This document shows, in pieces, positions 42,229 through 50,229 of a stretch of 64,000 bases of DNA. A program made the translations under genes and the position numbers. The stretch's first letter is position 1. Each line of letters begins with the position of its first letter. The notes under the pieces are model-generated. The model did not search any database. It was not told the DNA's origin and worked only from the letters and a program-made list of their open reading frames with translations. Source of the stretch: Streptomyces sp. CB01249 (lineage in GTDB: Bacteria; Actinomycetota; Actinomycetes; Streptomycetales; Streptomycetaceae); contig NZ_LISW01000004.1 of NCBI RefSeq assembly GCF_001905735.1, positions 310,001 to 374,000 on the forward strand. The letters are read 5' to 3'.

Positions 42229-42741
42229 TCAGCGCCGCGCGCCCTCCGTGAGCCGGACGAACGGGATCGACTCGCCCACCCGCCGGTAGTCCTCCGTACC
42301 GCCGTCCACCTCGAAGCCCATGTACGCGCAGAGCCGGCGGGCGACCCTGGGGTGGCGGGGTGCGTACCGCGCCATCAGCTCGCCGCCCTCCTCGGCGGTC
42401 AGCACCTGCGCGGTGACCGCGTGGAAGCGGCGGCCGACCTGGACCGTGGCGTGCGGGGTGCGCTCCAGGTTGCGGAACCAGTCGGCGCCGGGGCCGAAGC
42501 CCGAGGCGACGGTCCAGCAGGCCCGGCCCTCGTGGGTGCCCGCCTCCACGACCTCGACGGCCGTCCGGCGGGGGAGGCCCGAGACGCGGCCGGTGTGGAC
42601 GAGCAGCAGCAGCCGGCCCCCGAAGAGCGGCCCGAGCCCCATGCGGAACAGGTGGACGGGAAGCCGGAAGGCGGTGCGCCGCCAGCCGGTCGGCGGGTCC
42701 GGGCGCCGGGGAGCGGGGGTAGCCGCGGATTCGTGCGTCAC
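42229..42741 (-). CDS. F420-dependent (DDN-like) nitroreductase-family protein
   Basis: 170 aa. The deazaflavin-dependent nitroreductase fold is indicated by LLLLVHTGRVSGLPRRTAVE, WTVASGFGPGADWFRNLERTP and ATVQVGRRFHAVTAQVL. This matches actinobacterial split-beta-barrel proteins that use coenzyme F420. Start GTG at 42741 (frame read as VTHESAATP). A palindrome TGCAAACGTTGCA lies 3 nt upstream, so the transcript is probably leaderless and controlled by the divergent MarR protein. The physiological substrate is unknown. Confidence 0.85.
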   Translation of the reverse strand: MTHESAATPAPRRPDPPTGWRRTAFRLPVHLFRMGLGPLFGGRLLLLVHTGRVSGLPRRTAVEVVEAGTHEGRACWTVASGFGPGADWFRNLERTPHATVQVGRRFHAVTAQVLTAEEGGELMARYAPRHPRVARRLCAYMGFEVDGGTEDYRRVGESIPFVRLTEGARR

Positions 42742-42743
42742 TA

Positions 42744-42756
42744 TGCAAACGTTGCA
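42744..42756. promoter_or_regulatory. MarR-type operator overlapping the nitroreductase start region
   Basis: TGCAA-ACG-TTGCA, a perfect 5-3-5 dyad starting 3 nt upstream of the nitroreductase GTG and 117 nt upstream of divergent marR. For a leaderless gene this position coincides with the -10 region, fitting repression. Confidence 0.55.
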
Positions 42757-42872
42757 CAATCCAAAGGTCGGTGCCAGCGGTCGCCGCTGTCGGTCCGGTA
42801 CCGGTTGGGTGGCGTTTGCGTATCGGATGACCGCCGGTTCGAGTAAGCCGGGCGGGCGCGGTAAAAAGGGGC

Positions 42873-43418
42873 ATGGCCGCGCACGGACAGGCACCCGATG
42901 ACCCCCCGACCGCACCGGACCGGGACGACGTCGACGCGGTGACGCGCGCGGTGCTGACCGCGTCGAGACTGCTGGTCGCGGTGTCCGCCCGGTCGCTCGC
43001 GGCGGTCGAGGACCGGGTGACGCTGCCCCAGTTCCGGCTGCTCGTGGTGCTCTCCACGCACGGGGAGGCCAAGCTCGTCACCCTCGCCGAGCGCCTCGGT
43101 GTGAACCCCTCGACCGCGATGCGGATGCTCGACCGGCTGATCGCGGCGGGCCTCGCGGAGCGTCAGGTCAACCCGGCCAACCGCCGCGAGACGGTGCTGC
43201 GGGTGACGCCCGAGGGCCACCGCCTGGTCGAGGAGGTCACGGCCGGGCGCCGCCGCGAGGTCGCCTCGATCGTGGAGCGCATCGCGCCCGCGCAGCGCGC
43301 CGCGCTGATCGACGCGCTGCGGGCGTTCACCGACGCGGGCGGCGAGGCGGCGGCCCCCGCCGAGGGCCCCGACGCCTACCCGCTGGGCTGGACGCCGGAC
43401 CTGCCGACGGGGGCCTGA
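42873..43418 (+). CDS. MarR-family transcriptional regulator
   Basis: 181 aa. Winged-helix segments: VEDRVTLPQFRLLVVLST, KLVTLAERLGVNPSTAMRML, and the wing NPANRRETVLRVTPEGHRLV. N- and C-terminal helices form the dimer interface, and a Pro-rich tail ends the protein. It diverges from the F420-type reductase gene, the classic arrangement for a MarR repressor of a neighbouring oxidoreductase. The ligand is unknown, probably a phenolic or oxidant. Confidence 0.9.
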   Translation: MAAHGQAPDDPPTAPDRDDVDAVTRAVLTASRLLVAVSARSLAAVEDRVTLPQFRLLVVLSTHGEAKLVTLAERLGVNPSTAMRMLDRLIAAGLAERQVNPANRRETVLRVTPEGHRLVEEVTAGRRREVASIVERIAPAQRAALIDALRAFTDAGGEAAAPAEGPDAYPLGWTPDLPTGA

Positions 43419-43482
43419 GGCGCCCGGCGGCCGGGGCGCGCACCGCCACCGGACCCGCCGCCCGCACCCCGACTCCTCGCGG

Positions 43483-44721
43483 TCACTCGGTCGACGCCGA
43501 GACCTCTTCCCGGGCCGCCGGGACCGCTTCACCGCTCGCCGCGACCGGCGCCGGAGCCGCGTCCTTGCCGCGCCACTTCTGGACGCGCTCGACCACCGGC
43601 TGGGTCCAGCGCGCGGTGAGCGGGCCGACGATGACCAGGATCAGGACGTACGCGGTGGCGATGGGGCCGATGCGGGGCTCGGTCGCCACGGCCAGGCCCG
43701 CGATCACGATGGAGAACTCGCCGCGCGCGACGAGCGTGCCGCCCGCCCGCCAGCGGCCGCGCGGTCCGATCCCGGCGCGCCGGGCCGCGTACCAGCCGGT
43801 CCCGATCTTCGTGAAGACGGTGACGATCGCGAGCAGCGCGGCCGGGAGCAGCACCGGCGGAATCTCGGCCGGGTTGGTGGAGAGCCCGAAGAACACGAAG
43901 AAGACGGCGGCGAACAGGTCCCGCAGCGGCGTCAGCAGCTTGCGCGCGCCCTCCGCGACCTCGCCGGAGAGCGCGATGCCGACGAGGAACGCGCCGACGG
44001 CGGCCGAGACCTGGAGCTGCTGGGCCACTCCGGCGACCAGGACGGTCAGCCCGAGCACGACGAGCAGCAGCATCTCCGGATTGTCGGAGGAGACCGCGCG
44101 GCTGATGAGGCGGCCGTGCCGCAGCGCCAGGTAGAGCACCAGGCCGACCGTGCCGAGCGCGATCAGCAGGGCGACGCTGCCCCCCGCGAGGCCGACGCCC
44201 GCGAGCATCGCGGTGAGCAGCGGCAGGTAGACCGCCATCGACAGGTCCTCGATGACCAGCACCCCGAGGATGACCGGTGTCTCCCGGTTACCGAGGCGTC
44301 CCAGGTCCGCGAGGACCTTCGCGATCACGCCGGACGAGGAGATCCAGGTGACCCCGGCGAGCGCGACGGCCCCGACCGGGCCCCAGCCGAGCAGCAGCGC
44401 GGCGACCGCGCCCGGGGTCGCGTTGAGCACGAAGTCCACGGCCCCGGACGGGTACTGCGTCTTCAGGCTGGTGACCAGCTCGGACGCGCTGTACTCGAGG
44501 CCGAGCAGGAGGAGCAGCAGGATGACGCCGATCTCGGCGCCGACGGCGGTGAACTCCTCGCTGGCCCCGAGCGGCAGCAGTCCGCCGTCGCCGAAGGCCA
44601 GTCCGGCCAGCAGGTAGAGGGGGATCGGCGAGAGTCCTATCCGGCCGGCGAACCGCCCGATGATGCCGAGTCCCAGGATGACGGAGCCGAGCTCCATGAG
44701 CAGTGCGGTCGTGTCGTGCAC
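43483..44721 (-). CDS. CPA2 cation:proton antiporter membrane subunit (KhtU/KefB-like)
   Basis: 412 aa with ~12 hydrophobic helices. Typical CPA2 pieces: LGLEYSASELVTSLK, TWISSSGVIAKVLADLGRLGNRET, VLVIEDLSMAVYLPLL and AAVFFVFFGLSTNPAEIPPVL. The C-terminus is short and polar with no RCK domain; that function is supplied in trans by the gene immediately upstream (44724), whose stop is 2 nt from this GTG start. Expected role: K+(Na+)/H+ exchange for pH or potassium homeostasis. It lies downstream of the second flotillin gene, beyond a strong terminator. Confidence 0.92.
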   Translation of the reverse strand: MHDTTALLMELGSVILGLGIIGRFAGRIGLSPIPLYLLAGLAFGDGGLLPLGASEEFTAVGAEIGVILLLLLLGLEYSASELVTSLKTQYPSGAVDFVLNATPGAVAALLLGWGPVGAVALAGVTWISSSGVIAKVLADLGRLGNRETPVILGVLVIEDLSMAVYLPLLTAMLAGVGLAGGSVALLIALGTVGLVLYLALRHGRLISRAVSSDNPEMLLLVVLGLTVLVAGVAQQLQVSAAVGAFLVGIALSGEVAEGARKLLTPLRDLFAAVFFVFFGLSTNPAEIPPVLLPAALLAIVTVFTKIGTGWYAARRAGIGPRGRWRAGGTLVARGEFSIVIAGLAVATEPRIGPIATAYVLILVIVGPLTARWTQPVVERVQKWRGKDAAPAPVAASGEAVPAAREEVSASTE

Positions 44722-44723
44722 GG

Positions 44724-45194
44724 TCAGCCCTCCGCGATGATCTCGGAGAGCGTGTCGACGCCCTCGCGTGTTCCGACGGCGATGAGCGTGTCGCCGATGG
44801 CCAGCCGGAAGTCCGGCCCGGGTGACGGGTGCGCGCTGTGGGTGCGCAGCACCGCCACGATCGAGGCGCCGGTCCGGGTCCGCGCCTTGGTGTCGCCGAG
44901 CAGCCGGCCGCCGTACGGCGAGCGGGTGCCGAGCGGGATGTGCTCGGTGACCAGGTCGATGCCCTCGGTCCGTACGGCGTCGATGGGCGCCGCGTCGATG
45001 AGGTGCGCGAGCCCCGTCGCCTCCTGTGGAGTCAGGGGAACGGAGAGCCGGCACGAATCAGGGTCGTCCTGGTCGTAGAAGCCGATGAACCGCCGCCCGT
45101 CGTGGTGGACCACCACGGAGATGTGCTGCCCCGACTCGGTCGTGTAGTCGTACTGGACGCCGACTCCGGGCAGCGTGGTGCGGTGGGTTCCCAT
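44724..45194 (-). CDS. KhtT-like regulatory subunit with RCK_C (TrkA-C) domain
   Basis: 156 aa. An N-terminal ~80-residue domain (MGTHRTTLPGVGVQYDYTTESG) is followed by a TrkA-C/RCK_C domain (~85-155: IDLVTEHIPLGTRSPYGGRL, FRLAIGDTLIAVGTREGV). This is the organisation of KhtT, which gates the KhtU antiporter in response to ligands such as cyclic di-AMP or pH. GGAGGA is 5 bases before the ATG at 45194. The next gene is the antiporter itself, translationally coupled. Confidence 0.9.
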   Translation of the reverse strand: MGTHRTTLPGVGVQYDYTTESGQHISVVVHHDGRRFIGFYDQDDPDSCRLSVPLTPQEATGLAHLIDAAPIDAVRTEGIDLVTEHIPLGTRSPYGGRLLGDTKARTRTGASIVAVLRTHSAHPSPGPDFRLAIGDTLIAVGTREGVDTLSEIIAEG

Positions 45195-45335
45195 GGCTTC
45201 CTCCCGAGGAGCGCGGTACGCGCGAGGCACTTGGTGATCTCTTTAGACCCGCATTACCTTATCCGGAGGTATGCGGCACCCCCGAGGGGCGACTTCCGGC
45301 CACCGGCCCGTTGCGCCACGGACCCGGCACACGAA

Positions 45336-45365
45336 TGCCCGGCCGGTTGCGCAACCGGCCGGGCA
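45336..45365 (-). terminator. Terminator of the second flotillin gene
   Basis: Perfect 30-nt palindrome with half-site TGCCCGGCCGGTTGC, 23 nt past the flotillin stop at 45389. It separates the NfeD-flotillin pair from the antiporter pair on the same strand. Confidence 0.78.
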
Positions 45366-45388
45366 CGCGGGTCTGTTCGTACGGGGGA

Positions 45389-46831
45389 TCAGTCGCCGAT
45401 CTCGATCTTCCCGTTCTTCTCCGGCGAGGCCGCCGGGACCGGCTCGGCGGCGGCCGGCTTCGGCACCGCGCCCTTGAGGTTCTGGAGCAGCGCGGCCAGG
45501 TCGACCCCGGTGGTGGAGCTGAGCAGTTCCATGCCCTGGGCGACGTTGTCCGTGACCGTACGGGACAGCTGGCTCGCCCCGTCCGTGGAGATCACGGTCA
45601 TCTTGTCGATCGCGCTCATCGGCTCGGCGGCCTTGGCGACGACCTGGGGCAGCACCTCGACGAGCATCTGGAGCACGGCCGCGTCGCCGTACTGCGCGAA
45701 GGCGTCGGCCTTCTTCTGCATGGCCTCGGCCTCGGCGGAACCGCGCGCCGCGATGGCGGCGGCCTCCGCCTCACCCTCGATGCGCACCGCCTCGGCGAGC
45801 GCGGAGCGGTGCAGCTTCTCGCCCTCACCGGTGAGCCGGGCGCGCTCGGCGGCCGCCTCGGCCTCCTTGACCTGGGCGATGCGGCGGGCCTCCGCCTCCT
45901 GCTCGGCCTGGTAGCGGGCGGCGTCGGCGGGCTTGCGGACCTTGGTGTCGAGCTCGCGGTCGGTCAGGGCGGCCTGGCGCTCGGCGACCTTCTCCTGCTC
46001 GGTCAGGATCTCCTGGCGGCGGGCGGCCTCGGCGAGCGGGCCCGCGGCGTCGGCCTGGGCGGCGGCCGCCTCGGTCTCCGCCTTGATCTCGGCCTGCTTC
46101 AGGTAGAAGGTCCGCTCGGCGATGGCGATCTCCTCGGCGGCCTTCAGGCGGGCCTGCTCCGAGGCGCGGCGGGCGATGGCCTCCGCGATGTCGGCCTCCT
46201 GCTTGGCGCGGGCGGCCTCGGGGCGGCCCAGGTCCTCCAGGTAGGAGCCCTCGGTGGTGATGTCCTGGATCTGGAAGGCGTCCAGGATCAGGCCCTGGCC
46301 GGACAGGCTGGCCTCGGCCTCCTCCGCCACCTGGCTCGCGAAGGCGGCGCGGTCGCGGATGATGTCCTCGACGGACATCCGGCCGACGATGGCGCGCAGC
46401 GCGCCGGAGAGCACTTCCTGGGTGAAGCCGACGATGCCGTCCTGCTGGCGCAGGAAGCGCTGGGCGGCGGCCCGGATGGAGTCCTCGCTGCCGCCGACCT
46501 TGACGATCGCGACGCCTTCGAGGTGGGCCTTGACGCCGCGCAGGGTGACGGCGCCGCGCACGGCGACCGGGATGTGCCGGCTGGACAGGTCCAGGGTGAA
46601 CTTCTGCTGGACGAACGGCACGACGAAGACGCCGCCGCCGACGACGACCTTCTGGCCGCTGTTGTCGATGCTGGTCCGGCCGGTCACCGGGTCGACGGAC
46701 TTCTTGCCGCGGCGGCCGGTGATGATGAACGCCTGGCTGGGGCCGGCCACCTTGTAACGGGTGATCACGGCGAGGGCGAGCAGGAAGAGGAGTACGACGA
46801 CTCCGACGATCGCGATCATTACGGGACTCAT
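45389..46831 (-). CDS. Flotillin-family protein (SPFH, FloT/YuaG-like)
   Basis: 480 aa. N-terminal membrane segment (~4-24, MIAIVGVVVLLFLLALAVI), SPFH domain (~28-190, GPSQAFIITGRRGKKS, VPFVQQKFTLDLSSRHIPV), coiled-coil Ala/Glu-rich region (~200-370) with EA repeats, and a flotillin C-terminal segment (QMLVEVLPQVVAKAAEPMSA) ending in a Pro/Ala tail. The length and EA repeats match FloT. It is paired with the NfeD-like gene upstream (69 nt gap), the standard flotillin/NfeD couple. This is flotillin 2 of 2 in the window and differs clearly from the longer YqiK-like one. Confidence 0.93.
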   Translation of the reverse strand: MSPVMIAIVGVVVLLFLLALAVITRYKVAGPSQAFIITGRRGKKSVDPVTGRTSIDNSGQKVVVGGGVFVVPFVQQKFTLDLSSRHIPVAVRGAVTLRGVKAHLEGVAIVKVGGSEDSIRAAAQRFLRQQDGIVGFTQEVLSGALRAIVGRMSVEDIIRDRAAFASQVAEEAEASLSGQGLILDAFQIQDITTEGSYLEDLGRPEAARAKQEADIAEAIARRASEQARLKAAEEIAIAERTFYLKQAEIKAETEAAAAQADAAGPLAEAARRQEILTEQEKVAERQAALTDRELDTKVRKPADAARYQAEQEAEARRIAQVKEAEAAAERARLTGEGEKLHRSALAEAVRIEGEAEAAAIAARGSAEAEAMQKKADAFAQYGDAAVLQMLVEVLPQVVAKAAEPMSAIDKMTVISTDGASQLSRTVTDNVAQGMELLSSTTGVDLAALLQNLKGAVPKPAAAEPVPAASPEKNGKIEIGD

Positions 46832-46900
46832 GCGGTTTCCCCCTCTGCCTCCTGACGGGGGCAGTCGTGAGACGAGCGGTGATGGTGCCGGGCGTACCGG

Positions 46901-47410
46901 TCAGCGTTCGACGGGACGGACCGACACCGAAGTGCTGGAGAGCGACGCCTCGACCCAGACCTCGGCGCCGCGCGCGACGGGCACCGTGCTCCTCGCGGAC
47001 AGCTTCACGAGGTGGCCGCCGAGGCGGAGCAGGACCTCGCCGTAGCCGTCGGCCGGGATCGCGGTGACCACCGAACCCGACGTGCCGACCAGGTCCTCGC
47101 CGCGCGGGGTCGAGTCCGTCTGGTCCCGCATCAGGGCGCGGCTGAACTTCCAGGTCAGCAGGGCGGCGGCCACTCCGGCCGCGACCCCCGCCACGGTGGC
47201 GACGAGGGTGCCCGCGCCGGTCGTGCCCAGCACGATGGCGCCGCCGAAGCCGAGCATCGACAGGAAGCCCGCGATCACCGGAAGGGAGACGAGCCCGCCG
47301 AACAGGCCCTCGAGCAGACCTCCGAAAAGGCCCTCCAGGATCCCGTCGAAGACCAGCGACAGGGCGAGCAGGGCGACCCCCGCGATGCCGAGACCGAGAA
47401 ACAAGGTCAT
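46901..47410 (-). CDS. NfeD-like membrane protein
   Basis: 169 aa. Hydrophobic segments at ~5-20, ~40-62 and ~65-90 surround a Gly/Leu/Phe-rich repeat (GILEGLFGGLLEGLFGG). A soluble OB-fold domain follows (~108-168: GEDLVGTSGSVVTAI, GGHLVKLSARSTVPV). No N-terminal ClpP-like protease domain is present, so this is the short NfeD form that partners flotillins. First gene of the pair. The shared inverted-repeat motif lies at 47496, 86 nt upstream of the ATG. Confidence 0.85.
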   Translation of the reverse strand: MTLFLGLGIAGVALLALSLVFDGILEGLFGGLLEGLFGGLVSLPVIAGFLSMLGFGGAIVLGTTGAGTLVATVAGVAAGVAAALLTWKFSRALMRDQTDSTPRGEDLVGTSGSVVTAIPADGYGEVLLRLGGHLVKLSARSTVPVARGAEVWVEASLSSTSVSVRPVER

Positions 47411-47495
47411 CCGATCACCCCTCCCGGCCCCGTTGATCCATGTGCTGCTTTTCCGTCGAACTGGCTGGATGATCCCATACGCACCCCCCGGACGA

Positions 47496-47515
47496 CATTG
47501 CCGGAACCCGGCAAC
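47496..47515. promoter_or_regulatory. Shared flotillin-operon inverted-repeat motif, site B
   Basis: CATTGCCGGAACCCGGCAAC; arms TTGCCG/CGGCAA. It is the near-identical partner of 39436-39455. It lies between the NfeD-like gene start (47410) and the stop of the upstream peroxiredoxin gene (47519), so it can only control the NfeD-flotillin direction as a promoter-proximal site. Confidence 0.6.
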
Positions 47516-47518
47516 CTT

Positions 47519-48004
47519 TTACGCGTTCTTGATGCCGGACAATTGGTCGGACAGGGTGTCCAGGGACTGGAACGTCGCCCCCAGCAGTGCCACGTGCTTC
47601 CACCGCAGCACCCCCTCCGCGTCGATCAGGAAGACGGCGCGCCGCACCCCGATCCCGGGCGCCGCGACGCCGAAGGCCCGGGCGGTCTCCCGGCCCGGGT
47701 CCGCCAGCAGCGGCATGCGCAGCCCCTGGGCGCGGGCGAAAGACTCGTGGCTGTCCACACCCTGGGGACTGATCCCCCACACCTCCGCGTCCAGCTTCTC
47801 GAAGGTCTCCATGCCCGAGGAGTACGCGCACAACTGCTTCGTGCACACGGTGGTGTTGTCGCCCGGGTAGAAGGCGAGGACCAGGGCCCGGCCGCGTGCC
47901 TCCGAGAGCGTGTAGTCGCGCCGCTCGAAGGCGTCCCCGGCGAGCACGCCACCCGGAAGCGTGAAGTCCGGTACGGCCGATCCCAGTTGCGGTGACGATC
48001 CCAT
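47519..48004 (-). CDS. Peroxiredoxin (BCP/AhpC-TSA type)
   Basis: 161 aa thioredoxin-fold peroxidase. The peroxidatic cysteine is C54 in DNTTVCTKQLCAYS, and C59 five residues later is in the resolving position of atypical 2-Cys BCP-type enzymes. VPDFTLPGG start and VFLIDAEGVLRW strand also match. It reduces peroxides using a thioredoxin-like donor. Cytoplasmic; upstream of, but probably not in the same operon as, the NfeD-flotillin pair. Confidence 0.92.
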   Translation of the reverse strand: MGSSPQLGSAVPDFTLPGGVLAGDAFERRDYTLSEARGRALVLAFYPGDNTTVCTKQLCAYSSGMETFEKLDAEVWGISPQGVDSHESFARAQGLRMPLLADPGRETARAFGVAAPGIGVRRAVFLIDAEGVLRWKHVALLGATFQSLDTLSDQLSGIKNA

Positions 48005-48086
48005 GGCGTGCCCTTCGGTGTGCTGCGCCCGGGCGGCGGTGGTGCCGCCCGTGTCGCGTACAGCATGCCTCCGTCACAGGGGACGG

Positions 48087-49295
48087 TCAGCCACCCGGGG
48101 ACGGTTCCGGTTCGGTGAGGAACAGCCCGAGGAGTACGGCCAGTACGGGGATGGCGCACAGGATCGTGAACACGCCCTGCGGCCCGTACGCCTGCGCCGC
48201 CGCGCCCAGCGCCGGGGCGATCAGCCCTCCGACGCTGACGGCGAGGCCCAGTGTGACCCCGGCCGCCGTGCCCGGGCGCCCCGGCAGGTAGTCCTGACCC
48301 AGCTTCACCAGGACGGCGAACGGCACGTTGAGCGCCAGCCCCGCCAGGACCGCGAAGACCAGCGGCAGCAGGGTGCCCGGGGTCAGCCGCAGCGCGACCA
48401 GGGCCGGCACGGCGGCGAGACCGCCCAGCTGCACCGTACGGACCATGCCGACGCGGTCCGCGATCCGGCCGCCGAGCAGCGTGCCGGCGACCCCGCCGAC
48501 CAGGAAGCAGGCGAGCGCGACCCCGGCGACGCCCCGGCCCGAGTGGAGGTGGCGGATCCAGAACAGCTCGATGAAGGTGATCGCGCCGAAGAACGCCACC
48601 GAGCGCACCACCTCGATCCCGGTGAGGAAGAAGAACGGCCGCCACCGGTCCCGCCCCGCCCGTCCGGCCCTGCGCGCGGGGGCGGCGGCCGGGCGGTGCC
48701 GGAGCAGGACGAACGCCATCAGGACGGCGGGCGGGATGAACAGCGCCGTCGCCCCGACCCCCATCGCGACGAGCGCCGGGGTCGCGAGCACCGGGGCCAG
48801 GAAGAAGCCGACGCTGCCGCCCGCCGCGAAGACGCTCATCGCGGACGCGCTGTCGCCCGCCGCCTCCCGGGCCGCCTTGCCCGCCGCCGGGTGGAACATC
48901 GCCACGCCGAGCCCGGAGAGCAGGATCAGCAGCCAGACGGCGGCGTACGGCCGGACCAGCCCGGACAGGCCGAGCCCGATCCCCGCGACGGCGAGCCCGG
49001 CGGGCGCCAGCCGGGGCAGCCGGTAGCGGTCCACCGCGACGCCGATGAACGGCTGCGGTACCGAGCTGCCGAGGGCGGCCGCGAGGGTCAGCCCGGAGGC
49101 GGCGACATAGCTGTAGCCCCGGTCGAGCACGAAGTACGGGACGCAGGCGGGCACGAGGCCCTGATAGAGGTCGTCCACGGCGTGCGCGGCGCCCCACATC
49201 CGCATCCGCCGCCAGGCGGAGACGGGCGCGGCAGCCCCGGCGGGCGCGGCGTCGGCGGGCGGGGCCCCGGCCTGCGCGGCGTTGTCGGTGGTCAT
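48087..49295 (-). CDS. MFS transporter (Fsr/fosmidomycin-resistance-like)
   Basis: 402 aa, ~12 helices, with an Ala/Pro-rich N-terminal tail. Helix pairs include AHAVDDLYQGLVPACVPYF, and the motif-A-like loop is GGRIADRVGMVRT. The AHAVDD start resembles fosmidomycin-resistance and related exporters. It diverges from an AraC-family gene, an arrangement implying control by that regulator. A CCTCGAAG/CTTCGAGG inverted repeat covers its ribosome-binding region. Confidence 0.88.
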   Translation of the reverse strand: MTTDNAAQAGAPPADAAPAGAAAPVSAWRRMRMWGAAHAVDDLYQGLVPACVPYFVLDRGYSYVAASGLTLAAALGSSVPQPFIGVAVDRYRLPRLAPAGLAVAGIGLGLSGLVRPYAAVWLLILLSGLGVAMFHPAAGKAAREAAGDSASAMSVFAAGGSVGFFLAPVLATPALVAMGVGATALFIPPAVLMAFVLLRHRPAAAPARRAGRAGRDRWRPFFFLTGIEVVRSVAFFGAITFIELFWIRHLHSGRGVAGVALACFLVGGVAGTLLGGRIADRVGMVRTVQLGGLAAVPALVALRLTPGTLLPLVFAVLAGLALNVPFAVLVKLGQDYLPGRPGTAAGVTLGLAVSVGGLIAPALGAAAQAYGPQGVFTILCAIPVLAVLLGLFLTEPEPSPGG

Positions 49296-49307
49296 GAAGG
49301 TGCTCCT

Positions 49308-49327
49308 CCTCGAAGGTCCCTTCGAGG
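49308..49327. promoter_or_regulatory. Inverted repeat between the MFS and AraC genes
   Basis: CCTCGAAG-GTCC-CTTCGAGG, a perfect 8-4-8 dyad. It includes the GAGGAGGAG ribosome-binding region of the minus-strand MFS gene, so it could act as an operator or as an RNA hairpin that hides the Shine-Dalgarno. Confidence 0.5.
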
Positions 49328-49372
49328 ATTCCGGGCGGCCCGGGCAGCGGGCTAGCGATAATCTGCCTGGTT

Positions 49373-50125
49373 ATGTCGCCAACCGGCCGCACTCTGCACG
49401 GCCCCGCCCGGGTTCCGCTCGCGCACCAGGAGCGCATCGAGAGCCACCACCACCTGGAGCACCAGCTGGTCTGCCCCTCGCGCGGGGTGCTCGAAGTCGC
49501 CACCCCGCTCGGTGTCTGGGCCGTGCCCCCGCACCGGGCGGTCTGGATTCCGGCGGGCGTCGTCCACGCGCACCTCGCGTACGGGCCGACCGAGCTGCGG
49601 GCGCTCAGCTTCGCCCCGGCCGACAATCCGCTCCGGCTCGACCGGCCGACCGTCCTCGCCGTCACCCCGCTGCTGCGCGAGGTCGTGGCCTGCCTGACCG
49701 ACGACACCGAGCTCACCGGCGATGCGCGCCGCCGGCGCAACCTGGAGCGCGTGGCGCTCGACCAGCTGCGCCGGGTCGAACCGCTCGGCGTCTGCCTGCC
49801 CACCCCGGCCGACGCCCGGCTGCGCGACATCGCCCGCATCCTCCGGGACGACCCGGCGGACGGGCGGACCCTCACCGAGCTGGGCGCGGCCGTCGGCGCG
49901 GCGCCCCGCACCCTGAGCCGGCTCTTCCGCGTGGAGACCGGGATGTCGTTCCCGCAGTGGCGTACCCAGCTCCGCCTGCACCACGCGCTGACCCTGCTCG
50001 CCTCGGGCGGCTCGGTCACCTCGGTGGCGGTGGCCTGCGGCTACAGCGGCCCCAGCGCCTTCATCCAGTCCTTCCGCCACGCCTTCGGCACCACTCCCGG
50101 CTCGTACGCGGCAAGCACGAGCTAG
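49373..50125 (+). CDS. AraC-family transcriptional regulator with cupin sensor
   Basis: 250 aa. An N-terminal cupin-like domain (HHHLEHQLVCPSRGVLEV, WIPAGVVHAHLA) precedes a C-terminal double HTH (~150-245: RTLTELGAAVGAAPRTLSRL, FRVETGMSFPQWRTQLRLHHA, VAVACGYSGPSAFIQSFRHA). It is the YdhB/NimR-like layout in which the regulator controls a divergent MFS exporter, as here. ATG at 49373, 77 nt from the MFS start. Confidence 0.9.
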   Translation: MSPTGRTLHGPARVPLAHQERIESHHHLEHQLVCPSRGVLEVATPLGVWAVPPHRAVWIPAGVVHAHLAYGPTELRALSFAPADNPLRLDRPTVLAVTPLLREVVACLTDDTELTGDARRRRNLERVALDQLRRVEPLGVCLPTPADARLRDIARILRDDPADGRTLTELGAAVGAAPRTLSRLFRVETGMSFPQWRTQLRLHHALTLLASGGSVTSVAVACGYSGPSAFIQSFRHAFGTTPGSYAASTS

Positions 50126-50229
50126 CGCACGCCGCCACCCGGCGGTCTGCGGATGCGGGAGCGCGCGGGGCGACCGAGGATGAAGGGCCGGGCAGCAGGC
50201 GGCCCGCGCCCTGCCCCAGGAGGTTCGTC

